Both the position numbers and the translations under genes were made by a program. From CAZXSK01 sp964642855 (lineage in GTDB: Bacteria > Planctomycetota > Phycisphaerae > SM23-33), in the NCBI GenBank assembly GCA_964642855.1, contig CAZXSK010000009.1:1-64000 (forward strand): 64,000 bases of DNA. The letters are read 5' to 3'. Below, piece by piece: positions 24,998 to 33,519 of the stretch. The number at the start of each line of letters is the position of its first letter. Positions within the stretch are counted from its first letter, which is position 1. Below the pieces are notes generated by a model, which searched no databases, was not told the origin of the DNA, and saw only the letters and a program-made list of their open reading frames with translations.

Positions 24998-27900
24998 TGA
25001 AACGAAGACTGCTTCTGCTCGTGGGGGGGCTGGTTGTGACGGTCGGCTCGCTGGCTGCCTACCAGTTTGCCACGTCCGGCGATATTCAGGTGTTCCGTCC
25101 CCGTTCCGGCGGAGGGAGCGTTACGGAGCGTCCGGACCCCAATGGCCCGGATAACCCCGTAGCCGGCTGGACGGTCATCATTCGTACGGATCCGGAAACC
25201 AACCGCCCGCTGCATCGTATCCGCGTGCGAGACTGGAAGAAGCAGGAGGGCGACCTGTATCTCCTCACCGAGCCGGTTGCTGAGTTTTTCCTTCGCAACG
25301 GCCGGCGTATTCTCGTTCGGGCGGATCGTGGTGAGGGCGTAGCCAGAGAAGTGGCGCGGACGCTGGATCTCAAGCGGGGCAGGCTGGAGGGGAATGTGCG
25401 GGCGTATTTCTTCCGCTCTCCGGTCAGCAGGAATGTCGACGACCCGAACACCATCGAAGGCGTGCTGCAGGTGCATCTCGACAGCATCGACTTCGACAAC
25501 GAAGCCCTTACCCTCGACAGCGACGGACCGGTGCACCTGTTCTCCGATGACGTCGACGTGCAAGGCCGGGGGCTTACGATCCGGTACAACGAGGCGCCTC
25601 GTGAACTGGCGTTGCTTCGCCTGGCTCATGGCGATCGGCTTCGACTGCTCAATGCGCCGACCGGTCTTGGCGCGTTTGGGCTGCCGGGAGATGGTCAGAC
25701 CAACCGGGAAGATCCCAACGCGCAGACGTCCGATGCCGTCGATCAGACGCAGGACGGTGACGAGCCCGAGGCGACGACGGACCAGCAAAATGCGGCCGCC
25801 GAAGCCCGCGAGGCGCAGAATCGGTACATGGCGACCTTCTCCCAGAACGTGCGCGTCGTGTCCGAAGATGGATCCATGACCGGGGCGGACGTGCTTTCCC
25901 TGGTGTTCGAAATGGGGGAAGGCTGGGCAGGCGCCGAGTCGTCCGGTGATACCGGTCGAGCCGGCGGGAACGGCCAGGCCGATACGGACCGCGATGAATC
26001 AGGCCCGGGTCGTCGAGAAGGCTCTTCGCAGACCGGTGGCCAGGAGGATCCGAACACGCAGGTCGTCGACATCCTCTGGACCGGGCCGCTGGAAATCGTG
26101 CCCAAAGGCTACGTCCCGCAACCGCAACGCGGTCGATATACGATCATCGCTTCGGGCGACCAACTCAAGCTGGACAGCAAGGAGATCAGCGCTGTCTGCG
26201 AGAGCCTGCACTACCGGACCCCGCAGGAGGTGGGTTTCCTGAGCGGATCGCGCGGCACGCCCGTGAGGCTTGCGCTTCCGGACGGTCAGCACGTAACCTG
26301 TCGCAGGATAACCTTCGACCGCTCCAAGAGCGAGATCTACCTGTCCGGACCGGGGGTCATGAGGCAGCTTCGCGTGGCCGATGCAAATGCACGGACCGTA
26401 TCAACAAGTGACCCCAATGCCTACGACGTGATCGCCTGGGAGGGTCGCGTGCAGGCATACTTCGAGGAGGTATCCTCTGCGGATTCGGCATCGGAAGCGT
26501 CCGGCCAGATTCGCATCAAGCGGGCTGTCTTCGAGGAGGGCGTGCGTTTCCGGAGGGCCGGTTCGGCGGACTATGTGTTGTGTGACAAGCTGGACGTGAG
26601 CATGACTCGAACGGCCGAGGGCAAGACGTACGCCACCCGCGCGATCGCGGAGGGCAACGTGGAAGCCCGCCAGGGGACCGACGAGATCCTCGCCGGCAGC
26701 ATGGACCTGACCTTCGCCCCTGCAGACGCGTCGACCGAGAGTGGGGACGAGGGGGTCAAGGTCTCGCGAATGGAAGCCCGCGAGGACGTTCGCATCAAGA
26801 GCTTTCGTGACGATCCGAATCTGCCCGTTGTGATCCGTTGCGATTCGCTGGACGCCGACCGCGTGCGCAACACCGCGCTGCTGAAGGGCAAGCCCGCCGA
26901 GGTCCTCCAAGGCAGCCAGAAGATCACCGGCGGCACGATTCGTCTGGACCAGGGAGACGCCAGGAAGGGCGACGAGACCATGCGAGTCGAAGGCGAGGGA
27001 CTGCTCCGATTCCTGGTCGATCGGGACGCGTCCGGCGGGAAGCTCGACCAGCCCCGGCCGGTGAAGATCGAGTGGAAGAAAGGAATGGTCTTCCAGTCCG
27101 ACGGGCTGAAGGCGGATTTCAATCGGGACGTTGTCCTCACAACCGGCACCGACGAGTTGAAATGCCGGACCATGACTGTTGAGTTCCTGGAGCCGAACGA
27201 GCCGACGACCGAGGAGGATCGAGACTCCACGGATCACAGTGGCCTGGGGATGGACATCCGGATGTATCGTAATCTGCGTCTCAAGACGGTGACGGCCCGC
27301 AAGGATGTGTCCTTGAAAGGCAAGCGGGAGAACGAGAAGGGCAAGCTCCTTCGCCGTCTGACGCTGCTGACGCCGGAAGACGTGGTCTACCACGCTGCGG
27401 ACCGGTCGGCACGGGTGAAGGGCTCGGGGCGGCTGCTGATCGAGGACTATAACCCGCCGAGTCGCAGCAAGTCCGGCGAGGATACCCGGGACGAAGGATA
27501 CCTCGTGAGCCCGTCGTGGACCGCCTTTCAGTGGTCCGACAGCATGTCGCTGCAGGAGGAAGACCTGACGGTAACAATGACTGGCGACGTGGGCATGGTG
27601 CATCGCAGCGGCGATCAGGTGGTACTCTCTGACGACCTCGACCTGGCTTTCGACAAGGACAAGCTCCCCGATGGCAGGAAGACGGTTCTGGGCTGCGACC
27701 AACTCGTGGCTGTGTTCTCCCGTGCCGACGCGAACTCCGCCGATCCGAACCAGGTCGGGGTCGATAAGGCCATCGGACTGGAGGAGGATTTCAGCGGCCG
27801 GCTTGAACGCCTGGAAGCCCTTCGCGACGTGACGTTGCGGGACGGTTCGGCTCTCGTGGAGGATTGCCAGCGGATGCTGTACGACCGCGCCGATGACATC

Positions 27901-28074
27901 GTTCGGCTGGACGGGTACCTGCCCGAGAAGGGGCAGAGGCCCAGCAACGTTTCCCTACGATACGAAGACCGCAAGAGCGGCGCGATCCGCAAGGTTCTGG
28001 CCCCGCAGGTGATCTGGCATCCCCGAGCGAAGACCGCCCGGGCGATCAATGTTTCGGGTACCGGAGGGATCTGA
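24997..28074 (+). CDS. giant LptC/LptA (OstA-like) LPS-export protein
   Basis: About 1,025 residues, against about 190 for LptC or LptA. One N-terminal membrane helix (about residues 5-23) is followed by an LptC-like region and repeated beta-rich OstA/LptA-like segments. In these, phrases such as LTLDSDGPVHLFSDDV, GRGLTIRYNEAPREL, NVEARQGTDEILAG and MGDV-type turns recur, as expected of a beta-jellyroll bridge. Acidic, Gly/Asp-Pro-Asn-rich linkers (for example about 225-270 and 310-350) join the segments. It is the third gene of kdsD-kdsC-lpt, so a role in carrying LPS across the periplasm is well supported. The start is ATG 24997 in TGATG; a GTG one codon earlier is possible. No lptB, lptF or lptG is in the window. 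Confidence 0.75.
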   Translation: MKRRLLLLVGGLVVTVGSLAAYQFATSGDIQVFRPRSGGGSVTERPDPNGPDNPVAGWTVIIRTDPETNRPLHRIRVRDWKKQEGDLYLLTEPVAEFFLRNGRRILVRADRGEGVAREVARTLDLKRGRLEGNVRAYFFRSPVSRNVDDPNTIEGVLQVHLDSIDFDNEALTLDSDGPVHLFSDDVDVQGRGLTIRYNEAPRELALLRLAHGDRLRLLNAPTGLGAFGLPGDGQTNREDPNAQTSDAVDQTQDGDEPEATTDQQNAAAEAREAQNRYMATFSQNVRVVSEDGSMTGADVLSLVFEMGEGWAGAESSGDTGRAGGNGQADTDRDESGPGRREGSSQTGGQEDPNTQVVDILWTGPLEIVPKGYVPQPQRGRYTIIASGDQLKLDSKEISAVCESLHYRTPQEVGFLSGSRGTPVRLALPDGQHVTCRRITFDRSKSEIYLSGPGVMRQLRVADANARTVSTSDPNAYDVIAWEGRVQAYFEEVSSADSASEASGQIRIKRAVFEEGVRFRRAGSADYVLCDKLDVSMTRTAEGKTYATRAIAEGNVEARQGTDEILAGSMDLTFAPADASTESGDEGVKVSRMEAREDVRIKSFRDDPNLPVVIRCDSLDADRVRNTALLKGKPAEVLQGSQKITGGTIRLDQGDARKGDETMRVEGEGLLRFLVDRDASGGKLDQPRPVKIEWKKGMVFQSDGLKADFNRDVVLTTGTDELKCRTMTVEFLEPNEPTTEEDRDSTDHSGLGMDIRMYRNLRLKTVTARKDVSLKGKRENEKGKLLRRLTLLTPEDVVYHAADRSARVKGSGRLLIEDYNPPSRSKSGEDTRDEGYLVSPSWTAFQWSDSMSLQEEDLTVTMTGDVGMVHRSGDQVVLSDDLDLAFDKDKLPDGRKTVLGCDQLVAVFSRADANSADPNQVGVDKAIGLEEDFSGRLERLEALRDVTLRDGSALVEDCQRMLYDRADDIVRLDGYLPEKGQRPSNVSLRYEDRKSGAIRKVLAPQVIWHPRAKTARAINVSGTGGI

Positions 28075-28107
28075 CGCAAGGATCGGTTGATCTGGCCGGG
28101 CGTGTTG

Positions 28108-28956
28108 TCAGGGGGCGTCGGCGTCGGCAAGTGACTCGTTCAGCGACCCGCTACGGAAGCCCGACAGATCGAGCGACACGTAGCGGTAGCCTGCCTCGTG
28201 CAGACGACGGACGATCAACTCACGGTTTCCCATCGCATCGGCCAGCCGATCTTCCGGCACCTCGACCCGTGCGACGCTGTCGTGGTCGCGTACGCGACAG
28301 ATATCGAAACCCAACGCCCGCAGGCTCGCTTCCGCGCGGTCGATCCGTGAGAGTTTCCCCGAGGTGATCTCGCTGTGGTAGGGGACTCGGCTTGCCAGGC
28401 ATGCCATCGACGGCGCTCCTGCTGTGGGAAGCCCCAACGCTCGGGAGGCGGCGCGGACGTCGCCCTTGGTCAGGCCCGCCTCAAGAAGCGGCCGGACGAC
28501 ACCGAGTTCCTCCTCCGCCTTGAGGCCCGGCCTGTAGTCGCCGATGTCCGATGCATTGGTGCCGCTGAGCACGGCCTGGATGTCGAGCTTCTCGGCCAGC
28601 GCGGCCAGTTGAGAAAAGATATTCTTCTTGCAGTGATAGCACCGGTCGGGCGGGTTGCTTGCGAAGGCTGGATCGGCGAGGGGATCGATGGCGACTCTCT
28701 CCAGGCCGCCAACGAGGTCCCGTGCCAACGCCTCGGCGCGGTCCTGCTCGAAGGCCGGGAAGATCTCGCCCGACGCGGTGGCTGCACGCACCTTGCTCCT
28801 GTTGAGCGTCCCCGCGGCAAGCTTCAGCACCAGTGTGGAATCCACCCCGCCAGAGAGAGCAACCAGAACGCTGCCGCACCGGGCGATACGATCCGCCGCG
28901 GCCCGGACCTTTTCTCGCAGGAGAGGATCTCCGATGTTCTGCAGGATCGCGTTCAT
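28108..28956 (-). CDS. larE: ATP-dependent sacrificial sulfur transferase LarE
   Basis: A 282-residue enzyme of the nickel-pincer cofactor pathway. It adenylates the pyridinium dicarboxylate intermediate and gives up its own cysteine sulfur. The PP-loop SGGVDSTLVLK lies near residues 36-46. NPPDRCYHCKKN and PSMACLASRVPY, which contains the position of the sacrificial Cys, are both present. Length fits the family (about 270-280). The start at 28956 is the first Met. It follows a GH4 gene by 20 bases in the same direction. No larA, larB or larC is in the window, so its client enzyme is unknown. Confidence 0.9.
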   Translation of the reverse strand: MNAILQNIGDPLLREKVRAAADRIARCGSVLVALSGGVDSTLVLKLAAGTLNRSKVRAATASGEIFPAFEQDRAEALARDLVGGLERVAIDPLADPAFASNPPDRCYHCKKNIFSQLAALAEKLDIQAVLSGTNASDIGDYRPGLKAEEELGVVRPLLEAGLTKGDVRAASRALGLPTAGAPSMACLASRVPYHSEITSGKLSRIDRAEASLRALGFDICRVRDHDSVARVEVPEDRLADAMGNRELIVRRLHEAGYRYVSLDLSGFRSGSLNESLADADAP

Positions 28957-28976
28957 GCGATATCCTAGCCGTCCGA

Positions 28977-30281
28977 TCAGGAGAATTCGCCGATGACGTC
29001 GCGATGGGCCTGCATGCAGGCATCGATTGCATCGTGACCGGCTGGTTTGTTCAGGACGGTCGGGTCTTCCTCGATGCATTCGTGAACCAGCGCGCGGTCG
29101 CGGGTTCTGGCTGCCCGGACGATGCGGTCCGTCTGCCTGGCGGCGTCTTGCAGATAGGGCTGGACTGTTTCGGGAATCTGTACGGTTTCGATTACAAGAC
29201 CTTCGGCCGACGCTGCGGCCGGGGTCTCCACGAACACGCCTTCCGGCAGTTGCGGAATCTGACCGGTATTGACCGTGTTGACCGCGTCGAAATCGGTCTG
29301 GCAGGCGCCGAGCAGTGCGGCTACCAGATCCATCGGTCTTTCCCACGAACCTCCTTCGACGAGAGGCCGGTAGGGCTTGCTCCCTTCGGCGATCTGCCTG
29401 AGCATGCCGACGCGTCGGTTGACCTCGTCGGCCGAGCCGTGGGAGGAGTGTCCGCGGTTGGTTGCTCCTTCGCGAGGGGGCAGGAAATCCTGGGTATGGT
29501 GATCGTTGGGCACGAGGAGATAGCCGGTCTCGCGGAGCATGTCATCACCCAGTTGCCATCCCGAGGTCCCACCGGCAGCCAGCTTCTCTCGCAGCGCAGG
29601 CAGCAGATCCTCGCCGGTGTTGCGGTCCCGAATCTTGACCGCCCACGAGAAGTGGTTCAGGCCGCCGAAGGTAACGTCCCATCGCTCACGGGCCTCGGTG
29701 AAGGGGTGGCTGATCCTCCCGCCTTCCAGGAGGCGATGGACCATGGCGTAGCCTTCCAGCGCTGCCGAGCAGAACCCCACCGTGCGGATTCCGTCTTCGT
29801 GCATCGCCTGGCAGACACGCGGCAAGGGGTTGGAGACCGTCAGGAACATTGCATCCGGGCAGGTCTCCTTCATGTCGCAGGCCAGGTCGCGCATGAATGC
29901 GATTTGTCGCAGGGAGTAGCTGATGCCGGCCACGCCCCCGAACTCCGTGACGAGCAGGTCAGCATCCTGTTCGGCCATAACTCGGCAGTCGGTCTCGAAC
30001 CGCTGTCGCAGCTGGGGAGCCGCGCAACAGAGGACATAGCTCGCGCCGTCAAGGGCTTCACGGCGGTCCGTGGTCTCGGTGACGCGCACGTCCAGCTGCA
30101 GATCGTCGGCGACCCGTCTGGTCACCGCGGCCATGGCGAGGAGCATCTCGCGGGAGACGTCCATCATGGCCAGCTCCACGTTCTGCAACTTCCGGCGCAC
30201 GAGGGCGTCGCGAAGGACGCCCGGGCCGAAGACAAAGCTGCCCGCCCCGATGACGGCGATTCTTGTTGGTTGTTGTGGCAT
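28977..30281 (-). CDS. glycoside hydrolase family 4 (alpha-glucosidase/alpha-galacturonidase-like)
   Basis: A 434-residue GH4 enzyme. These use NAD and a divalent metal in an oxidation-elimination mechanism. The Rossmann motif is IAVIGAGSFVFG. The metal ligands appear as GFCSAAL (Cys) and GGLNHFSW (His). Family markers DARGEF-like NPLPRVCQAM (related to N-P-x-x in the family) and the C-terminal region are present. Substrates range over alpha- and beta-glucosides and galacturonides; the specificity here cannot be told. The consensus promoter at 30324-30352 drives it with larE. It is divergent from pepP. Cytoplasmic (no signal peptide). Confidence 0.87.
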   Translation of the reverse strand: MPQQPTRIAVIGAGSFVFGPGVLRDALVRRKLQNVELAMMDVSREMLLAMAAVTRRVADDLQLDVRVTETTDRREALDGASYVLCCAAPQLRQRFETDCRVMAEQDADLLVTEFGGVAGISYSLRQIAFMRDLACDMKETCPDAMFLTVSNPLPRVCQAMHEDGIRTVGFCSAALEGYAMVHRLLEGGRISHPFTEARERWDVTFGGLNHFSWAVKIRDRNTGEDLLPALREKLAAGGTSGWQLGDDMLRETGYLLVPNDHHTQDFLPPREGATNRGHSSHGSADEVNRRVGMLRQIAEGSKPYRPLVEGGSWERPMDLVAALLGACQTDFDAVNTVNTGQIPQLPEGVFVETPAAASAEGLVIETVQIPETVQPYLQDAARQTDRIVRAARTRDRALVHECIEEDPTVLNKPAGHDAIDACMQAHRDVIGEFS

Positions 30282-30323
30282 TGGTGTTTTCCGTCGCTCC
30301 CGGCTGAAAGCGGCAATTCCGGG

Positions 30324-30352
30324 ATCATACCCGCCATCGCCGGGGGATGCAA
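30324..30352 (-). promoter_or_regulatory. promoter of the GH4-larE operon
   Basis: Minus-strand TTGCAT (30352-30347) and TATGAT (30329-30324) with a 17-base spacer, 43 bases upstream of the ATG at 30281. Confidence 0.6.
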
Positions 30353-30357
30353 AAGGG

Positions 30358-30386
30358 TTGCCCGGCCGGGCTGCTCCGGCTAGGTT
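30358..30386 (+). promoter_or_regulatory. promoter of the pepP-accB-accC unit
   Basis: TTGCCC (30358-30363) and TAGGTT (30381-30386) with a 17-base spacer, back to back with the GH4 promoter. Confidence 0.4.
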
Positions 30387-30417
30387 GTTGGCCGACCAGA
30401 AACCCGGGAGGCACCCG

Positions 30418-31545
30418 ATGGCATCGAAGACCGGTGTAGACGGCAGAACATTCAGCAATCGCAGGCGCGCGGCGTTGCGTCGGATCCGCAAACGGGCGGG
30501 CAGCGCGGTGGACGCTGCGCTGATCACACGCCCGGTCGACGTGGGGTACCTCAGCGGCTTCTCGGGTGAGGACAGCGTGTTGCTGGTCGGTAAGGGCTTT
30601 GCGGTTCTGGTTACGGACGGCCGGTACGATGAGCAGGCAAGCGGCGAGTGTCCTGGCGTGGAAATCTGTGTCCGTTCGGAAGGAATGATCAAGGCGATCG
30701 GTCAGCAGGTACGATCGCGCAAGTTGACGCATCTGGCGATCCAGAGCGATCACGTGACGCTGGGTTGGTCGGAGCAGTTGGGCAAAGAGGTGGGGAACAA
30801 GCGGCTCAAGCCTGTTCGCGGGGGCACGCTGGAGCTTCGTGAGACGAAGGACGACAGTGAAATTGCCGCAACACGCAGGGCGATCCGTGCGGCAGAGAAA
30901 GCGATGCGCGATCTCCTGGCTGGTGGCAGGAAGGCATTCGTGGGGCGCAGCGAACGGGAAGTCGCCGGGCAGCTGGAGTACCTGATGCGCAGGCATGGGG
31001 CGTCGGGGGCGTCTTTCGACACGATCGTTGCGGCCGGTCCGCATGGATCGCTTCCTCACTACCGCCCCGGGGATACGAAAATCCGGAAGGATCAGGCGGT
31101 GCTGGTCGACTGGGGTGCGGTGGTAGATGGCTACTGCAGCGACTTGACCCGGGTGGTCTTCACCGGTAGAATCCCCCCGAAAATCGCGGAAGTCTACCAG
31201 GTGGTTCTCCGCGCCCAGCGTGCGGCGATTTCGAGCATTCGCCCGGGCGTTGCGGGCAAGACAGTTGATGCCGCCGCACGAGAAGTGATCGCGTCGGCGG
31301 GTTACGCAGATCGGTTCACCCACGGCTTGGGACATGGCGTGGGACGGGAGATACACGAGGCCCCGTCGGTGGGGCGGACGTCCGACGTTCGCCTGCGGTC
31401 GGGAATGGTGGTGACGGTGGAGCCGGGCATCTATCTGCCCGGGGTCGGCGGTGTGCGGATCGAGGACGATGTCCTGGTAACGCCCGACGGCGCAAAGAAA
31501 CTCTCCTCGCTGCCACGTTCGATGGAGGCGATGGTGCTGCCATGA
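30418..31545 (+). CDS. M24-family Xaa-Pro aminopeptidase
   Basis: A 375-residue creatinase/pita-bread-fold metallopeptidase. An N-terminal domain (about 1-135) is followed by the catalytic domain. Its five metal ligands are visible: Asp in LVDWGAVVDGY and in the following SDLTR, His in HGLGHGVG, Glu in VEPGIY and Glu in VRIEDDVL. It removes N-terminal residues preceding proline. The ATG at 30418 follows GGGAGG. Its stop overlaps the accB start (ATGA), so the three genes form an operon. This pepQ/pepP-accB-accC order is common in bacteria. Confidence 0.9.
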   Translation: MASKTGVDGRTFSNRRRAALRRIRKRAGSAVDAALITRPVDVGYLSGFSGEDSVLLVGKGFAVLVTDGRYDEQASGECPGVEICVRSEGMIKAIGQQVRSRKLTHLAIQSDHVTLGWSEQLGKEVGNKRLKPVRGGTLELRETKDDSEIAATRRAIRAAEKAMRDLLAGGRKAFVGRSEREVAGQLEYLMRRHGASGASFDTIVAAGPHGSLPHYRPGDTKIRKDQAVLVDWGAVVDGYCSDLTRVVFTGRIPPKIAEVYQVVLRAQRAAISSIRPGVAGKTVDAAAREVIASAGYADRFTHGLGHGVGREIHEAPSVGRTSDVRLRSGMVVTVEPGIYLPGVGGVRIEDDVLVTPDGAKKLSSLPRSMEAMVLP

Positions 31546-32087
31546 GCGAGCGCAGCAAACAGGCCACCGGGAAAGGTGCAAGGAAGCGAATGAACATCAA
31601 GGAAATCAAGCAGCTCGTGAAGATGATGGTCGACTGCGACCTGAGCGAGCTGGATATTACCGACGGCGAGCACAACCGCGTGCATCTCAAGCGTGGCGGC
31701 CAGGATCAGCCGATCGTGATGGCCGGTCCCCCGCAGGCGGCCCAGCCGATGCCCATGGCTCCGGCGGCGCCCCAGGTTGCGGCGACCACCGAGGCGTCGT
31801 CATCGGTCGAGGCGGGGGGGCAGCAGGAGGCCCCTGCCAGCGAGGGGCTCCTGGAGGTCAAGAGCCCGATGGTGGGGACGTTCTACTCCTCGCCCAGTCC
31901 CGACGACGACGCGTATGTGAAGGTCGGCGACAGCGTCGGGGACGACACGGTGGTGTGCATCGTCGAGGCGATGAAAGTGATGAACGAGATCAAGGCCGAG
32001 TGCAGCGGCACGATCGCCGAGGTCTGCGTTCAGAATGCCCAGCCTGTCGAATACGGCCAGGTGATGTTCAAAGTCAAGCCCGCGTAG
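31542..32087 (+). CDS. accB: biotin carboxyl carrier protein of acetyl-CoA carboxylase
   Basis: A 181-residue BCCP. Residues 17-50 form the family N-terminal domain (MNIKEIKQLVKMM). A Pro/Ala/Met-rich linker follows, then the biotinyl domain (about 105-181) with EAMKVMNE, where the Lys near 145 takes the biotin. An internal ATG at 31590 gives the conserved MNIKEIK start and may be the true one. The ATG at 31542 overlaps the preceding stop (ATGA) and is kept here on that ground. It works with AccC and the carboxyltransferase subunits, which are encoded elsewhere, in fatty-acid synthesis. Confidence 0.93.
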   Translation: MSERSKQATGKGARKRMNIKEIKQLVKMMVDCDLSELDITDGEHNRVHLKRGGQDQPIVMAGPPQAAQPMPMAPAAPQVAATTEASSSVEAGGQQEAPASEGLLEVKSPMVGTFYSSPSPDDDAYVKVGDSVGDDTVVCIVEAMKVMNEIKAECSGTIAEVCVQNAQPVEYGQVMFKVKPA

Positions 32088-32108
32088 GTTCGGCGAAGGG
32101 AGCAATCC

Positions 32109-33455
32109 ATGTTTTCCCGAATTCTGGTCGCCAACCGAGGCGAGGTCGCGCTGCGGATCATTCGGGCGTGCAAGGAACTGGGTGTCGAGAGCGTGGCGAT
32201 CTTCTCCGAGGCCGATCGCGACGCGAGCTATCTCCATCTGGCCGACGAGCGGATCTGTATCGGTCCGGGACCGTCAGCGGAGAGCTATCTGAATATTCCG
32301 CGGATCATCGCAGCGGCGGAAATTGCCGACGTGCAGGCGATCCATCCCGGGTACGGGTTCCTTGCCGAGAACGCCCATTTCGCCGAGGTCTGCCGCGACT
32401 GCAAGATCGAGTTCATCGGCCCGAGTGTCGAGAGCATGCAGTTGCTTGGAGACAAGATCAAGGCCAAGGAAATCGCGCGCAAGGCAAAGGTGCCGATGGC
32501 CCCGGACTCTGCGGGCGGCGTCGACAGCGTCGAAGACGCAGTGAAGATCGCCGAGAAGATCGGCTTCCCCGTGGCGATCAAGGCTGCCGCGGGCGGTGGG
32601 GGGCGAGGCATCCGCTTCGCGCACAACGAGACCTCCCTGCGGAGTCTTTTCAAACAGGCCCAGGCCGAAGCGGAGATCGCCTTCGGGGACGGCCGGCTTT
32701 ACATGGAGAAGTGCATCGAGAACTTCCGCCACATCGAGGTCCAGGTTCTCGGTGATCATCACGGCAACGTGGTGCATCTGTTCGAGCGTGAGTGCTCCGT
32801 CCAGCGTCGCAGGCAGAAGGTTGTCGAAGAGACCCCGTCGCCCGGACTCACCGAAGAGAAGCGCCGGGAAGTCTGCGAGGCGGCGGTTCGCCTGGCCAAG
32901 GCCGCAGATTACCACAATGCAGGCACGGTCGAATTCATGCTGGACCAGGACGACAACTTCTACTTCCTGGAGGTCAACACGCGGATCCAGGTCGAGCACC
33001 CGATCACCGAAATGGTTACGGGACAGGACCTGGTGCAGTGGCAGTTGAAGGTGGCATCGGGCGAACCGCTGACGATCAAGCAGGAAGACATTCGCCAGAC
33101 CGGCCACGCTATCGAGTGCCGCATCAACGCAGAGGACCCGGACAATGGCTTCCGGCCTTCGCCGGGACCGGTGGAAGCGTTTGTGGCTCCGGGTGGCCTG
33201 GGGGTGCGGTGGGATTCGCACGTGTACCAAGGCTATGTGATCCCCCCGACGTACGACAGCCTGGTGGGCAAGCTCATCGTCTACCGCCCCACGCGTGACG
33301 ACGCGATCCGTGTGGGCAAGCGAGCGCTGGACGAGTTCGTGATTTACCCGACGAAGACAACGATCCCGCTGTGCAGGCGGGTACTCAACCACGAGCGATT
33401 CGTGCAGGGCCGATGGGACACGACCTACATCGAACGGGAAATGCTGAACCAATGA
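32109..33455 (+). CDS. accC: acetyl-CoA carboxylase, biotin carboxylase subunit
   Basis: A 448-residue biotin carboxylase that carboxylates the biotin on BCCP with ATP and bicarbonate. An N-terminal pre-ATP-grasp domain (ILVANRGEVALRIIRA) is followed by an ATP-grasp core with the glycine-rich AAGGGGRGIR. Catalytic segments are ECSVQRRRQKVVEE, FLEVNTRIQVEHPITEM and IECRINAEDP. Length equals E. coli AccC (449). It has GGGAG upstream and lies 21 bases after accB. Confidence 0.97.
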   Translation: MFSRILVANRGEVALRIIRACKELGVESVAIFSEADRDASYLHLADERICIGPGPSAESYLNIPRIIAAAEIADVQAIHPGYGFLAENAHFAEVCRDCKIEFIGPSVESMQLLGDKIKAKEIARKAKVPMAPDSAGGVDSVEDAVKIAEKIGFPVAIKAAAGGGGRGIRFAHNETSLRSLFKQAQAEAEIAFGDGRLYMEKCIENFRHIEVQVLGDHHGNVVHLFERECSVQRRRQKVVEETPSPGLTEEKRREVCEAAVRLAKAADYHNAGTVEFMLDQDDNFYFLEVNTRIQVEHPITEMVTGQDLVQWQLKVASGEPLTIKQEDIRQTGHAIECRINAEDPDNGFRPSPGPVEAFVAPGGLGVRWDSHVYQGYVIPPTYDSLVGKLIVYRPTRDDAIRVGKRALDEFVIYPTKTTIPLCRRVLNHERFVQGRWDTTYIEREMLNQ

Positions 33456-33519
33456 CAACCGCGTGGCCTCGGCCGGGGCCGCGGGTATCTTCTTCGCTCG
33501 TAACACAAGGATTCCAACC

